A DNA stretch of 5,392 nucleotides from an uncultured Loktanella sp. (GCA_913061335.1 CAJXTP010000204.1:1-5392), one strand, 5' to 3'; positions 1 through 5,392 are shown, counted from the stretch's first letter. Notes: generated by a model not told the origin, from the letters alone. Numbers and translations are program-made.

Positions 1-1
1 C

Positions 2-880
2 ACATCGGTGGGCAGCGGCGTTAAAGGGGTATCCATCGGGGATGCGGTTGTGGTCACATTGATAAAATCCTGCGGCAGCTGTGGGTCCTGCGCATCAGGA
101 AAGCCTGTGATTTGCGAGACAGACATGGCCGCCGATGGCCCGCTGACAACTTCAGATGGCGCCCCACTTGTGCAGGCCATGAACTGCGGTGCCTTCGCGG
201 AAAAGGTCGTCGTTGATCAAAGCCAGATTGTGCGCATCCCCGCAGATATGGACATGAACGCGGCCAGTCTTTTAGCCTGCGGTGTGATCACTGGCATCGG
301 CGCGGTTGTGAATGCGGCACAGCTGCGCACGGGCCAAGACGTCGTTGTGATCGGCGCGGGCGGCGTTGGTCTTAACGCCATTCAAGGGGCGCGAATCGCG
401 GGCGCACGCCGGATCGTGGCCGTCGATATGTCCGAAGAAAAGCTGCAAATCGCGCGCGAATTTGGCGCAACAGACGGGGTTCTGGCCAGCGATGACGCAC
501 CGTGGGACGCGGCGCGCGCGGCTATTGGGCGCGGCGCAGATGCGGTTTTCGTGACCGTCGGCGCAGTGCCTGTGTATAACCAAGCCCCCAACTATTTGGC
601 ACCAGGCGGCAAGGTCGTCATGGTCGGCATGCCCCATATCGGGGACGCGGCGACCTATGACCCCGGGACGATGGCAGCCGCAGGTCAAGGCATGATCGGC
701 TCCAAAATGGGCGACGCTGTGATCGCGCGTGATATCCCGTGGATGGTCGATCTTTACCAACAAGGCCGGCTCAAGCTTGATGAATTGGTGTCCCAGACGT
801 GGACCCTTGATCAAATTAACGACGCGATTGCAGATACGAAAACCGGTTCGGCCAAACGAAATGTGATCACTTTCGACTAA
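2..880 (+). CDS. Zinc-dependent alcohol dehydrogenase (MDR superfamily), 5'-truncated
   Basis: NAD(P)-dependent oxidation of an alcohol, probably a cytosolic polyol, sugar or aldehyde-adduct substrate. The reading frame is open to the window start, so the first 75-85 residues, including the first catalytic Cys and His of the family, lie outside. Counting from the codon at position 2, the structural-zinc loop is present as C24, C27, C30 and C38 (CX2CX2CX7C). The third catalytic zinc ligand is C93 in LLACGVITG. A Rossmann motif GAGGVG spans 118-123, and D142 at the end of the second strand favours NAD over NADP. The C-terminal part (RDIPWMVDLY...GRLKLDELV) resembles class III-type alcohol dehydrogenases (COG1062). 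TAA at 878-880. A dehydratase-like gene follows after 36 bases with no terminator, so the two are probably co-transcribed. The family is secure; the substrate is unknown. Confidence 0.9.
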   Translation, partial: TSVGSGVKGVSIGDAVVVTLIKSCGSCGSCASGKPVICETDMAADGPLTTSDGAPLVQAMNCGAFAEKVVVDQSQIVRIPADMDMNAASLLACGVITGIGAVVNAAQLRTGQDVVVIGAGGVGLNAIQGARIAGARRIVAVDMSEEKLQIAREFGATDGVLASDDAPWDAARAAIGRGADAVFVTVGAVPVYNQAPNYLAPGGKVVMVGMPHIGDAATYDPGTMAAAGQGMIGSKMGDAVIARDIPWMVDLYQQGRLKLDELVSQTWTLDQINDAIADTKTGSAKRNVITFD

Positions 881-916
881 GCCTCGCTTTTTTCCAAATA
901 CTCAAAAGGACGCCCC

Positions 917-2137
917 ATGAAGCTCGCAGATCTCGACATTATCGTGACCGCCCCGCCCGCACCCGGATGGGGTGGGCGGTATTGGATCTTGGTCAAAGTA
1001 ACGTCAGACACCGGGGTCGTGGGTTGGGGCGAATGTTATGCGTCCAGCATCGGGCCCGACGCAATGGGCCACGTTATTCGTGACGTATTTGGGCGGCATA
1101 TGGCAGGCGAAAATCCTGAAAACATCGAACTGATGTTCCGCAGGGTGTATTCGTCGGGCTTTACGCAGCGGCCTGATTTAACTGTCATTGGCGCTTGGTC
1201 CGGTCTGGAAATGGCCTGCTGGGACATGGTCGGCAAGGATCGTGACAGGCCTGTGCACGCAATGATCGGCGGACGGATCAACGACCGCATTCGCGCCTAC
1301 ACCTACCTGTATCCACAAGCGCACCACCCGCTGCCCGCCTTTTGGGCCGACGCTGACATGGCTGCGCAAAGCGCTGTTGCGATGGTCGAAAAGGGCTACA
1401 CGGCGGTCAAATTCGACCCAGCGGGCCCCTACACAATGCGCGGCGGACACATGCCGTCGATGCATGATATCGACACCTCAGTGAATTTTTGCAAAACAAT
1501 CCGCGACGCCGTCGGAAACCGCGCCGACCTATTATTTGGCACCCACGGACAATTTAGCACGGCGGGTGCTATCCGCTTGGGCCAAGCGTTGGAGCCATTC
1601 TCGCCGCTGTGGTACGAGGAACCAACACCGCCCGACGCCGATATGACGGCCGTCACCCAGGCTGTCCGCATTCCGGTGTCGACGGGTGAAAGGCTGACCA
1701 CAAAATCCGAATTCGCGGCGGCCCTGCGGCAAGGCGTGCAAATCTTGCAACCGGCCCTTGGGCGGGCTGGCGGCATCTGGGAGTGCAAGAAGATCGCAGC
1801 CATTGCCGAAACGTTTAACGCGCAAATGGCACCGCATCTATATGCCGGACCCATTGAGTGGGCGGCGAATATCCAAATGGCCGCATCGATCCCGAACATC
1901 CTGATGGCTGAAACGATTGAGACACCGTTCCATGCTGCACTGGTGAAAAACACGCTGACGGTTGAAGGCGGCTACATCCCCGTCCCAACCGCTGCGGGCC
2001 TTGGTATTGATGTCGACGAGGCGCTTGCGCGGGCGCACCCCTACACTGGCGACGGGCTGCACCTGCAAATGCAAGAGGACCCGATCAGCTATCACGAGGT
2101 CAACAACTTCGCGGGCGGAGCACCGATTAAGGTCTAA
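917..2137 (+). CDS. Enolase-superfamily protein, mandelate racemase / sugar-acid dehydratase type
   Basis: 406 residues, a normal length for the mandelate racemase / muconate lactonizing group, whose members abstract the proton alpha to a carboxylate with Mg2+ help and then racemise, dehydrate or cycloisomerise. The N-terminal capping domain covers about 1-125 and the barrel about 126-370. From memory it aligns best with galactonate dehydratase (DgoD): YEEP at 233-236 and TGER at 256-259 carry two metal-binding Glu, PH at 306-307 carries the catalytic His, and K165 ends the second barrel strand. Two usual residues are missing. The DFHGR segment is GTHGQ (208-212), so the first metal-ligand Asp is Gly. 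QPD is QPA (278-280), so the Asp of the His-Asp pair is Ala. A good AAAGGA ribosome site (905-910) lies 6 bases before the ATG. It sits next to a dehydrogenase, which suits a sugar or sugar-acid pathway. The exact reaction cannot be assigned. Confidence 0.88.
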   Translation: MKLADLDIIVTAPPAPGWGGRYWILVKVTSDTGVVGWGECYASSIGPDAMGHVIRDVFGRHMAGENPENIELMFRRVYSSGFTQRPDLTVIGAWSGLEMACWDMVGKDRDRPVHAMIGGRINDRIRAYTYLYPQAHHPLPAFWADADMAAQSAVAMVEKGYTAVKFDPAGPYTMRGGHMPSMHDIDTSVNFCKTIRDAVGNRADLLFGTHGQFSTAGAIRLGQALEPFSPLWYEEPTPPDADMTAVTQAVRIPVSTGERLTTKSEFAAALRQGVQILQPALGRAGGIWECKKIAAIAETFNAQMAPHLYAGPIEWAANIQMAASIPNILMAETIETPFHAALVKNTLTVEGGYIPVPTAAGLGIDVDEALARAHPYTGDGLHLQMQEDPISYHEVNNFAGGAPIKV

Positions 2138-2169
2138 CACCTCTTCGTTGTTGGCACGCGGGATCAACC

Positions 2170-2198
2170 TTTCCAAGTGGATCAAATCAATCTATGGT
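2170..2198 (+). promoter_or_regulatory. Putative promoter of the tetR gene
   Basis: TTTCCA (2170-2175) and TATGGT (2193-2198) are separated by 17 bases, each matching four of six sigma-70 consensus positions. The -10 box touches the start of the TGAAC-N3-GTTCA palindrome at 2198-2210, so a bound repressor would block transcription initiation. It is a weak match and was chosen partly because of its position. Confidence 0.35.
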
Positions 2199-2210
2199 GA
2201 ACTACGTTCA
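2198..2210. promoter_or_regulatory. Operator copy 0, upstream of tetR
   Basis: TGAAC TAC GTTCA is a perfect inverted repeat with a 3-base spacer. On the - strand it reads TGAACGTAGTTCA, matching the TGAACGwwGTTCA form of the two copies before pspA. It ends 14 bases before the chosen tetR ATG (2225). Position and symmetry fit autorepression by the TetR protein. Binding is inferred. Confidence 0.75.
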
Positions 2211-2214
2211 AAAT

Positions 2215-2218
2215 GAGG
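2215..2218 (+). promoter_or_regulatory. Ribosome binding site deciding the tetR start
   Basis: GAGG lies 6 bases before the ATG at 2225. The in-frame ATG at 2213 overlaps this site and has only TTCAAA before it, so 2225 is the better start. Confidence 0.7.
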
Positions 2219-2224
2219 GTCACC

Positions 2225-2821
2225 ATGGCAGGCAAAGTTGCAGTGCGCCGCGAGGTTTTACGCAAGTCCTTAATCGATATCGCAACGCAGCGGATCGCGC
2301 GCGATGGTCTCAGCGCACTTCGCGCACGTGACCTTGCAGGTGATGCAGGTTGCGCTGTTGGCGCGATTTATAATGTGTTTGGCGACCTAAACGATTTGGT
2401 GTTGACCGTGAACGCTGACACGTTTCAGGCGCTTGGGCAGGACGTCGCAACCAGCCTTTCGCAGGCGGATCAAACACCTGTGCAGCAGCTTATTGTGATG
2501 AGCCAAGCCTACCACCGATTTGCCGCGCAGAACTATTTCCTTTGGCGCGCCCTGTTTGATCTGGAACGCCCCAAAGGCGAAGCCGCCCCCGATTGGTATC
2601 TTGCCGAAATGGGGCAATTGTTCACGTTCATCCATGATCCGCTAAGCGCGGCATTCCCGCAAATGGATGCAGACCAACGGGCGTTGCTGACGAAAGCACT
2701 GTTCTCTTCTGTGCACGGGATCGTGCTTTTGGGCCTCGACGACGCCAGCGCAGGCGTTCAGCCCGCGAATATCGACGACATGATCGCCCTTATCCTTAAT
2801 CAAATTATCGGACCTAAGTAA
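2225..2821 (+). CDS. TetR/AcrR-family transcriptional repressor, probable regulator of the psp genes
   Basis: A one-component DNA-binding repressor of 198 residues, a usual length for TetR proteins. The N-terminal helix-turn-helix lies at about 33-52 (LRARDLAGDAG..VGAIYNVF), with the typical pattern of a G-rich turn followed by an IYNVF recognition helix. The C-terminal part contains FAAQNYFLWRALFDLERP (about 98-115), the kind of motif seen in the TetR C-terminal WHG group, and would bind an unknown ligand. A start at 2225 is preferred over the ATG at 2213 because GAGG is placed 6 bases upstream. A TGAAC-N3-GTTCA operator sits in its own promoter region, and two more lie directly after its stop codon, before pspA. 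The simplest reading is autorepression plus control of the downstream psp genes. Family assignment is firm; target assignment is inferred from position and operator sharing. Confidence 0.9.
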   Translation: MAGKVAVRREVLRKSLIDIATQRIARDGLSALRARDLAGDAGCAVGAIYNVFGDLNDLVLTVNADTFQALGQDVATSLSQADQTPVQQLIVMSQAYHRFAAQNYFLWRALFDLERPKGEAAPDWYLAEMGQLFTFIHDPLSAAFPQMDADQRALLTKALFSSVHGIVLLGLDDASAGVQPANIDDMIALILNQIIGPK

Positions 2822-2827
2822 AATATG

Positions 2828-2840
2828 TGAACGATGTTCA
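2828..2840. promoter_or_regulatory. Operator copy 1, upstream of the pspA -35 box
   Basis: TGAAC GAT GTTCA is a perfect inverted repeat with a 3-base spacer, beginning six bases after the tetR stop codon. With its flanks (2826-2841) it matches the reverse complement of 2886-2901 at 15 of 16 positions. Its centre lies 59 bases from the centre of operator copy 2. Confidence 0.75.
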
Positions 2841-2849
2841 TTATTTTAC

Positions 2850-2878
2850 TTGACCGCTCGGGAATCATTCTCTACATC
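2850..2878 (+). promoter_or_regulatory. Putative pspA promoter between two operators
   Basis: TTGACC (2850-2855, five of six) is followed after 17 bases by a weak -10 candidate, TACATC (2873-2878, three of six). The pair lies between two TGAAC-N3-GTTCA palindromes. No GG-N10-GC sigma-54 promoter, as used by enterobacterial pspA, was recognised here. The -10 box is uncertain. Confidence 0.4.
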
Positions 2879-2886
2879 CTCATTCA

Positions 2887-2899
2887 TGAACAACGTTCA
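2887..2899. promoter_or_regulatory. Operator copy 2, between promoter and pspA start
   Basis: TGAAC AAC GTTCA is a perfect inverted repeat with a 3-base spacer, ending 15 bases before the pspA ATG. This is almost the same distance as operator copy 0 to the tetR ATG (14 bases). A repressor here would cover the transcription start or early transcript region. Confidence 0.75.
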
Positions 2900-2904
2900 C
2901 AAAT

Positions 2905-2908
2905 GGAG
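2905..2908 (+). promoter_or_regulatory. Ribosome binding site deciding the pspA start
   Basis: GGAG lies 6 bases before the ATG at 2915. The much longer in-frame reading from 2834 starts inside operator copy 1 and would read through the promoter, so it is rejected. Confidence 0.75.
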
Positions 2909-2914
2909 ATGCAG

Positions 2915-3589
2915 ATGTTCAAGACACTTAGCACCCTGATTACCGGGGCAAATGCACGCGCAGAAGATCGCGTCCGCGACGCCTTTGCTATCGAATTGAT
3001 CGATCAGAAAATTCGTGAGGCAGAGACAAACTTGAAGGCAGGCAAGGCCACACTTGCAAGCCTAATTCAACGCCAACGGTCAGAAGATCAGCAGCGCCAG
3101 TCGCTTGAAAATCGGGTCACCGATCTGACCAAACGGGCGCAAGCTGCGATCACGGCAGGCAATGACGGCATGGCAACAGAGGCCGCAACGGCCCTCGCCC
3201 AGATGGAAAATGAGCTGGCGCTACGCGGCCAAACGCTTGGGCGGCTGGATCAAAAAGTTCTGCGTTTGCGCAGCAGTATTGAGACAGGCCACCGTCGGAT
3301 TATTGATCTCAAACAAGGCGCTATCCAAGCCCGCGCGGTGCGGCGTGAACAAGACATCCAATCGCGTATGGGCGCGTCTGGGACCAACAGTATCGAAGAC
3401 GCAGACGAGCTGATTGCCCGCGTCATCGGGCGGGACGATCCGTTTGAGCACGCTGAAATCTTGTCAGACATCAACGGTGACCTGAACCACGACAATTTGG
3501 GCGACCGGATGGCTGACGCTGGTTTCGGTCCCGCAACCCGCGCCACGGCGGCAACCGTTCTTGATCGCCTTAAGGCCAACAATTCATAA
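2915..3589 (+). CDS. pspA: PspA/IM30-family membrane-remodelling protein
   Basis: A peripheral inner-membrane protein of the PspA/Vipp1 (ESCRT-III-like) superfamily. These proteins assemble into large oligomers on damaged membrane and limit proton leakage. From the ATG at 2915 it has 224 residues, close to the family norm. The first 12-15 residues (MFKTLSTLITGANAR) can form the amphipathic membrane-binding helix. Residues about 18-165 are highly charged, Gln/Glu/Arg-rich and predicted coiled coil (for example KIREAETNLKAGKATLASLIQRQ). A short acidic linker and a compact C-terminal segment follow. The upstream in-frame extension to 2834 adds a hydrophobic 27-residue leader encoded by operator and promoter DNA and is almost certainly not translated. 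Its own stop is 15 bases before the YiaA/B-like gene, so the two are one transcript. Regulation is probably by the adjacent TetR repressor through the flanking palindromes. No pspF, pspB or pspC is visible. Confidence 0.88.
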   Translation: MFKTLSTLITGANARAEDRVRDAFAIELIDQKIREAETNLKAGKATLASLIQRQRSEDQQRQSLENRVTDLTKRAQAAITAGNDGMATEAATALAQMENELALRGQTLGRLDQKVLRLRSSIETGHRRIIDLKQGAIQARAVRREQDIQSRMGASGTNSIEDADELIARVIGRDDPFEHAEILSDINGDLNHDNLGDRMADAGFGPATRATAATVLDRLKANNS

Positions 3590-3604
3590 ATTTGGAGAAA
3601 TACC

Positions 3605-3889
3605 ATGCACTCAACTAAATCAGACAACGCGCTAATTATGTTCTTTAATGGGGCCGCCGTTTTGGTCGCCTACGGTATGCTGGGGCTTTCGCTTTATTTA
3701 TCCACGGACGTGCCGCTTTCGACCAAAGGGTTTTGGGGGATTTCAATTCTTTTGCTGACGCTCGCTTTGGTGAATTTTGTCAAATACCGCTTTGACGACC
3801 GCCTGTCCGTCGACCGCGTTCAACGCCTTGAAGAGGCGCGCAACGAGAAACTACTGTCGGACTATGTAACCGACAGCGACTCCAAATAA
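3605..3889 (+). CDS. YiaA/YiaB-family two-helix inner-membrane protein
   Basis: 94 residues. Two hydrophobic segments at about 10-31 (IMFFNGAAVLVAYGMLGLSLYL) and 42-60 (GFWGISILLLTLALVNFVK) are predicted membrane helices, joined by a short polar loop. They are followed by a charged cytosolic tail (KYRFDDRLSVDRVQRLEEARNEKLL). Length, helix spacing and the N-terminal F..GAAVLVAYGMLGLSLY pattern fit the single-domain YiaAB family; E. coli YiaA is a longer protein. GGAG at 3594-3597 is 7 bases from the ATG. It lies 15 bases after pspA and is surely co-transcribed, so it may act as a membrane partner or accessory of PspA, perhaps through the charged tail. The biochemical function of the family is not known to me. 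Confidence 0.8.
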   Translation: MHSTKSDNALIMFFNGAAVLVAYGMLGLSLYLSTDVPLSTKGFWGISILLLTLALVNFVKYRFDDRLSVDRVQRLEEARNEKLLSDYVTDSDSK

Positions 3890-3905
3890 GGCCCGTAAAC
3901 TTAGC

Positions 3906-3929
3906 TGGGATGGGTTAAAACCCATCCTA
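3906..3929. repeat. Intergenic hairpin (possible attenuator, processing site or REP-like unit)
   Basis: GGATGGGTT (3908-3916) and AACCCATCC (3919-3927) are perfect complements. A G-U pair and a T-A pair extend the stem outward. With a realistic loop of TTAAAA the stem has at least 7 strong pairs. There is no run of T after it on the + strand, so it is not a standard intrinsic terminator. It fills the 80-base gap between the YiaA/B-like gene and the acyltransferase gene and could set different expression levels for the two halves. It may also be a copy of a dispersed palindromic repeat. Confidence 0.6.
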
Positions 3930-3969
3930 CGACCTTTCATATCCGCGCGACCTCGTTAAGGTTCATCCT

Positions 3970-4611
3970 ATGAAAATCTTACGCCCCCTCGCCGCCCGCA
4001 TCGTTGGCCACTGCATCCGTCTATTTGCACGGGGCATCACCGCAGTGCGGGCCGATTGGCAGGGTATTGAGCCCATTCCGCGCCAGCGTGTATATTATTC
4101 AAACCACACATCCAACGCCGATATGCCGATGATTTGGTCGGTGCTGCCCCCTGCCCTGCGTCGCACCGTGCGCCCTGTGGCTGCTGCGGATTACTGGCTG
4201 AAAAACCCCCTGCGTGCCTTTATCGGACCCGAAGTGTTCAACTGCGTGCTGATCGACCGACGGCCAGAAGTTGATGACAAACCGATGGATAAAATCCTTG
4301 AAGCGCTTGACGAGGGTGCATCGCTGATTATCTTTCCCGAAGGTAACCGCAACATGGGTGACGATCTGCTTTTGCCGTTCAAAGCGGGGCTTTATAACAT
4401 GGGATTGGCGCGGCCAGATGTCGACCTTGTGCCGACATGGGTCGCCAATTTGAACACGATCATGCCCAAAGGCGAAGTCATTCCGCTGCCGCTGATCTGC
4501 ACGGTCACATTTGGCGCGCCAGTTCACATTGCGGACGGAGAAGGCAAAGACGCATTCCTTGCCCGCGCTGCCAAAGCGTTGTCAGATTTGCGCCCAGAGG
4601 ACCGAGCATGA
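3970..4611 (+). CDS. PlsC-type lysophospholipid acyltransferase
   Basis: 213 residues, slightly short for the 1-acyl-sn-glycerol-3-phosphate acyltransferase family, which transfers an acyl chain to lysophosphatidate to give phosphatidate at the inner membrane. The catalytic motif is NHTSNAD (N45, H46, D51; family NHX4D). The substrate motif is FPEGNR (122-127; family FPEGTR). The intermediate motif is around FNCVLIDRR (90-98) and the late motif around VPTW (154-157). The N-terminus (about 1-25) is basic and moderately hydrophobic and may anchor it to the membrane. The ATG at 3970 has only a weak TAAGG eight bases before it. Its last codon and stop overlap the next ATG (ATGA, 4608-4611), so it is translationally coupled to a CdsA-like enzyme that would consume its product. 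It could be a second, non-housekeeping PlsC or act on another lysolipid. Confidence 0.88.
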   Translation: MKILRPLAARIVGHCIRLFARGITAVRADWQGIEPIPRQRVYYSNHTSNADMPMIWSVLPPALRRTVRPVAAADYWLKNPLRAFIGPEVFNCVLIDRRPEVDDKPMDKILEALDEGASLIIFPEGNRNMGDDLLLPFKAGLYNMGLARPDVDLVPTWVANLNTIMPKGEVIPLPLICTVTFGAPVHIADGEGKDAFLARAAKALSDLRPEDRA

Positions 4612-5346
4612 CATCCACAACAATTGATATCCTTTGGCTGACAATCGGGGCCTTTACCATTCTCGTCGGACTGACATTTCTGGGCGAAGTTCTGCGCTCG
4701 CGCCAAGAACCTGACATCAACAACCCCGTCTTAGAGACCTATGTGACCCGCGTGCAAAGCTGGTGGGCCATGGTCGCGTTTGTCGGCATCGCGATGTTGA
4801 CAGGCAAGATCGGCGTCACGATCCTGTTCGCCTTTGCGTCCTTTGCAGCCCTGCGCGAGTTCCTCACCTTAACCACCAAAGCACAGGCCGACCACATGTC
4901 GCTGGCGCTGGCATTCTTCGTGGTGCTGCCGCTGCAATACATCTTTGTGGCGATGGAATGGGCTGGGCTTTATGCCGTGTTCATCCCTGTCTATGCGTTC
5001 TTAATGCTGCCCATCGTGTCTGCCATGCGCGGCAACGCAGATCGGTTCCTGATCCGCGTCGCCGAGACCCAATGGGGGCTGATGATCGCGATCTACTGCG
5101 TCAGCCATGTGCCCGCATTGATGAACCTCGACATCGCGGGATACGGTGATCGGGCGATCCTGTTGGTGACGTTCTTGGTGATGGTCGTGCAGCTGGGTGA
5201 CTTGCTGGAATATTTCTTTGGACGACGCATCGGGCGGACCAAAATCGCGGCGGGCCTATCGCCTAAAACATGGGAAGGCGTGGCCTGCGGGGTTATAAGC
5301 GCCATGTTGATCGGCGCATTACTTAGCTGGATCACACCGTTTGGGG
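4608..5346 (+). CDS. CdsA-type phosphatidate cytidylyltransferase, 3'-truncated by contig end
   Basis: An integral membrane enzyme expected to make CDP-diacylglycerol from phosphatidate and CTP. 246 genomic codons are present and the C-terminus is missing. The ATG overlaps the previous stop (ATGA) and has GAGG at 4597-4600. Hydrophobic segments occur at about 7-28, 54-64, 67-80, 98-116, 119-137, 156-170, 182-197 and 223-242. The family signature region is partly present as GDLLEYFFGRRIGRTKI (197-213) followed by SPKTWEG (218-224). The usual form is SPxKTWEG, so one residue is lacking. The final K-D..DR signature would lie beyond the end. Residues after 246 in a naive translation (VSYTHLRAHETS...) come from sequencing adapter. 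The divergent signature and the pairing with a PlsC-type gene suggest a paralogue like E. coli YnbB rather than the housekeeping CdsA. Confidence 0.85.
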
Positions 5347-5392
5347 CTGTCTCTTATACACATCTCCGAGCCCACGAGACCTCTCTACATCT
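5347..5392 (+). other. Nextera/Tn5 adapter contamination (not genomic)
   Basis: The 19-base Tn5 mosaic end CTGTCTCTTATACACATCT occupies 5347-5365. It is followed directly by CCGAGCCCACGAGAC (5366-5380), the Nextera read-2 adapter. Next comes an 8-base index CTCTCTAC (5381-5388), which I recognise as Nextera i7 index N707, and then ATCT, the first bases of the P7 sequence. This is read-through of a short library fragment left at the contig end. Genomic sequence ends at 5346. Confidence 0.97.

Noticed and set aside
272..814. Long open frame on the - strand (180 codons)
   Set aside because: It lies opposite the alcohol dehydrogenase, which has clear zinc and NAD motifs. The antisense product is Arg/His/Cys-rich with no family pattern, as expected for a shadow in GC-rich DNA.
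1127..1138. GAAC-TGAT-GTTC, similar to the operator
   Set aside because: It lies inside a coding region, has a 4-base spacer and lacks the outer T and A of the TGAAC-N3-GTTCA sites.
1429..1953. Long open frame on the - strand (174 codons)
   Set aside because: Antisense to the conserved barrel of the enolase-superfamily gene, with no ribosome site or recognisable motif.
2822..2914. Sigma-54 promoter for pspA, as in enterobacteria
   Set aside because: No convincing TGGCAC-N5-TTGCA element was found in this gap, and no PspF-type activator gene is visible.
3962..3974. TTCA-N5-TGAA around the acyltransferase start
   Set aside because: The half-sites are in the opposite order with a different spacer, so it does not match the operator and is probably chance.
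4763..5149. Open frame on the + strand (128 codons)
   Set aside because: It is a frame shadow inside the CdsA-like gene, whose own frame gives membrane helices and the family signature.
1..5346. CRISPR array, tRNA, rRNA, phage or insertion-sequence features
   Set aside because: No direct-repeat array, cloverleaf, integrase or transposase pattern was seen. Nearly all genomic bases are accounted for by seven coding regions and short gaps.
5347..5365. Tn5 mosaic end as evidence of a natural transposon
   Set aside because: It is followed without a break by the synthetic Nextera read-2 adapter, an index and P7 bases, so it comes from library preparation.

Overview
The window reads as a contig fragment from an alphaproteobacterium, most likely a marine member of the Rhodobacterales (Roseobacter group). 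This rests on the moderately high GC, the codon use and the type of proteins, not on a marker gene. All genes are on the + strand. Both ends cut a gene. The last 46 bases (5347-5392) are not genomic: they are Nextera/Tn5 sequencing adapter followed by an 8-base index and the start of the P7 sequence.

Region 1 (1-2137) is catabolic. It holds the C-terminal four fifths of a zinc-dependent medium-chain alcohol dehydrogenase and, 36 bases downstream, a complete enolase-superfamily protein of the mandelate racemase / sugar-acid dehydratase type. The two look like consecutive steps of a polyol, sugar or sugar-acid pathway. The dehydratase-like protein lacks two acidic residues that are normally conserved in the active site.

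Region 2 (2138-5346) is a membrane-maintenance module: a TetR-family regulator, a PspA/IM30 membrane-remodelling protein, a small two-helix YiaA/YiaB membrane protein, a PlsC-type acyltransferase and a CdsA-type phosphatidate cytidylyltransferase cut off by the contig end. The last two genes overlap by ATGA. An intergenic hairpin separates the first three genes from the last two.

The most interesting signal is regulatory. A 13-base palindrome, TGAAC-N3-GTTCA, occurs three times in non-coding DNA: once just upstream of the tetR start and twice around the putative pspA promoter. When suitably oriented, all three copies read TGAACGwwGTTCA. The two pspA copies form a 15/16 inverted repeat with a -35/-10 pair between them. 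This suggests that the TetR protein represses itself and the psp genes. It would be a different circuit from the enterobacterial one, where the activator PspF works with sigma-54. The coupling of PspA to phospholipid precursor synthesis suggests an inducible membrane-repair and lipid-supply unit. That functional picture is inference.
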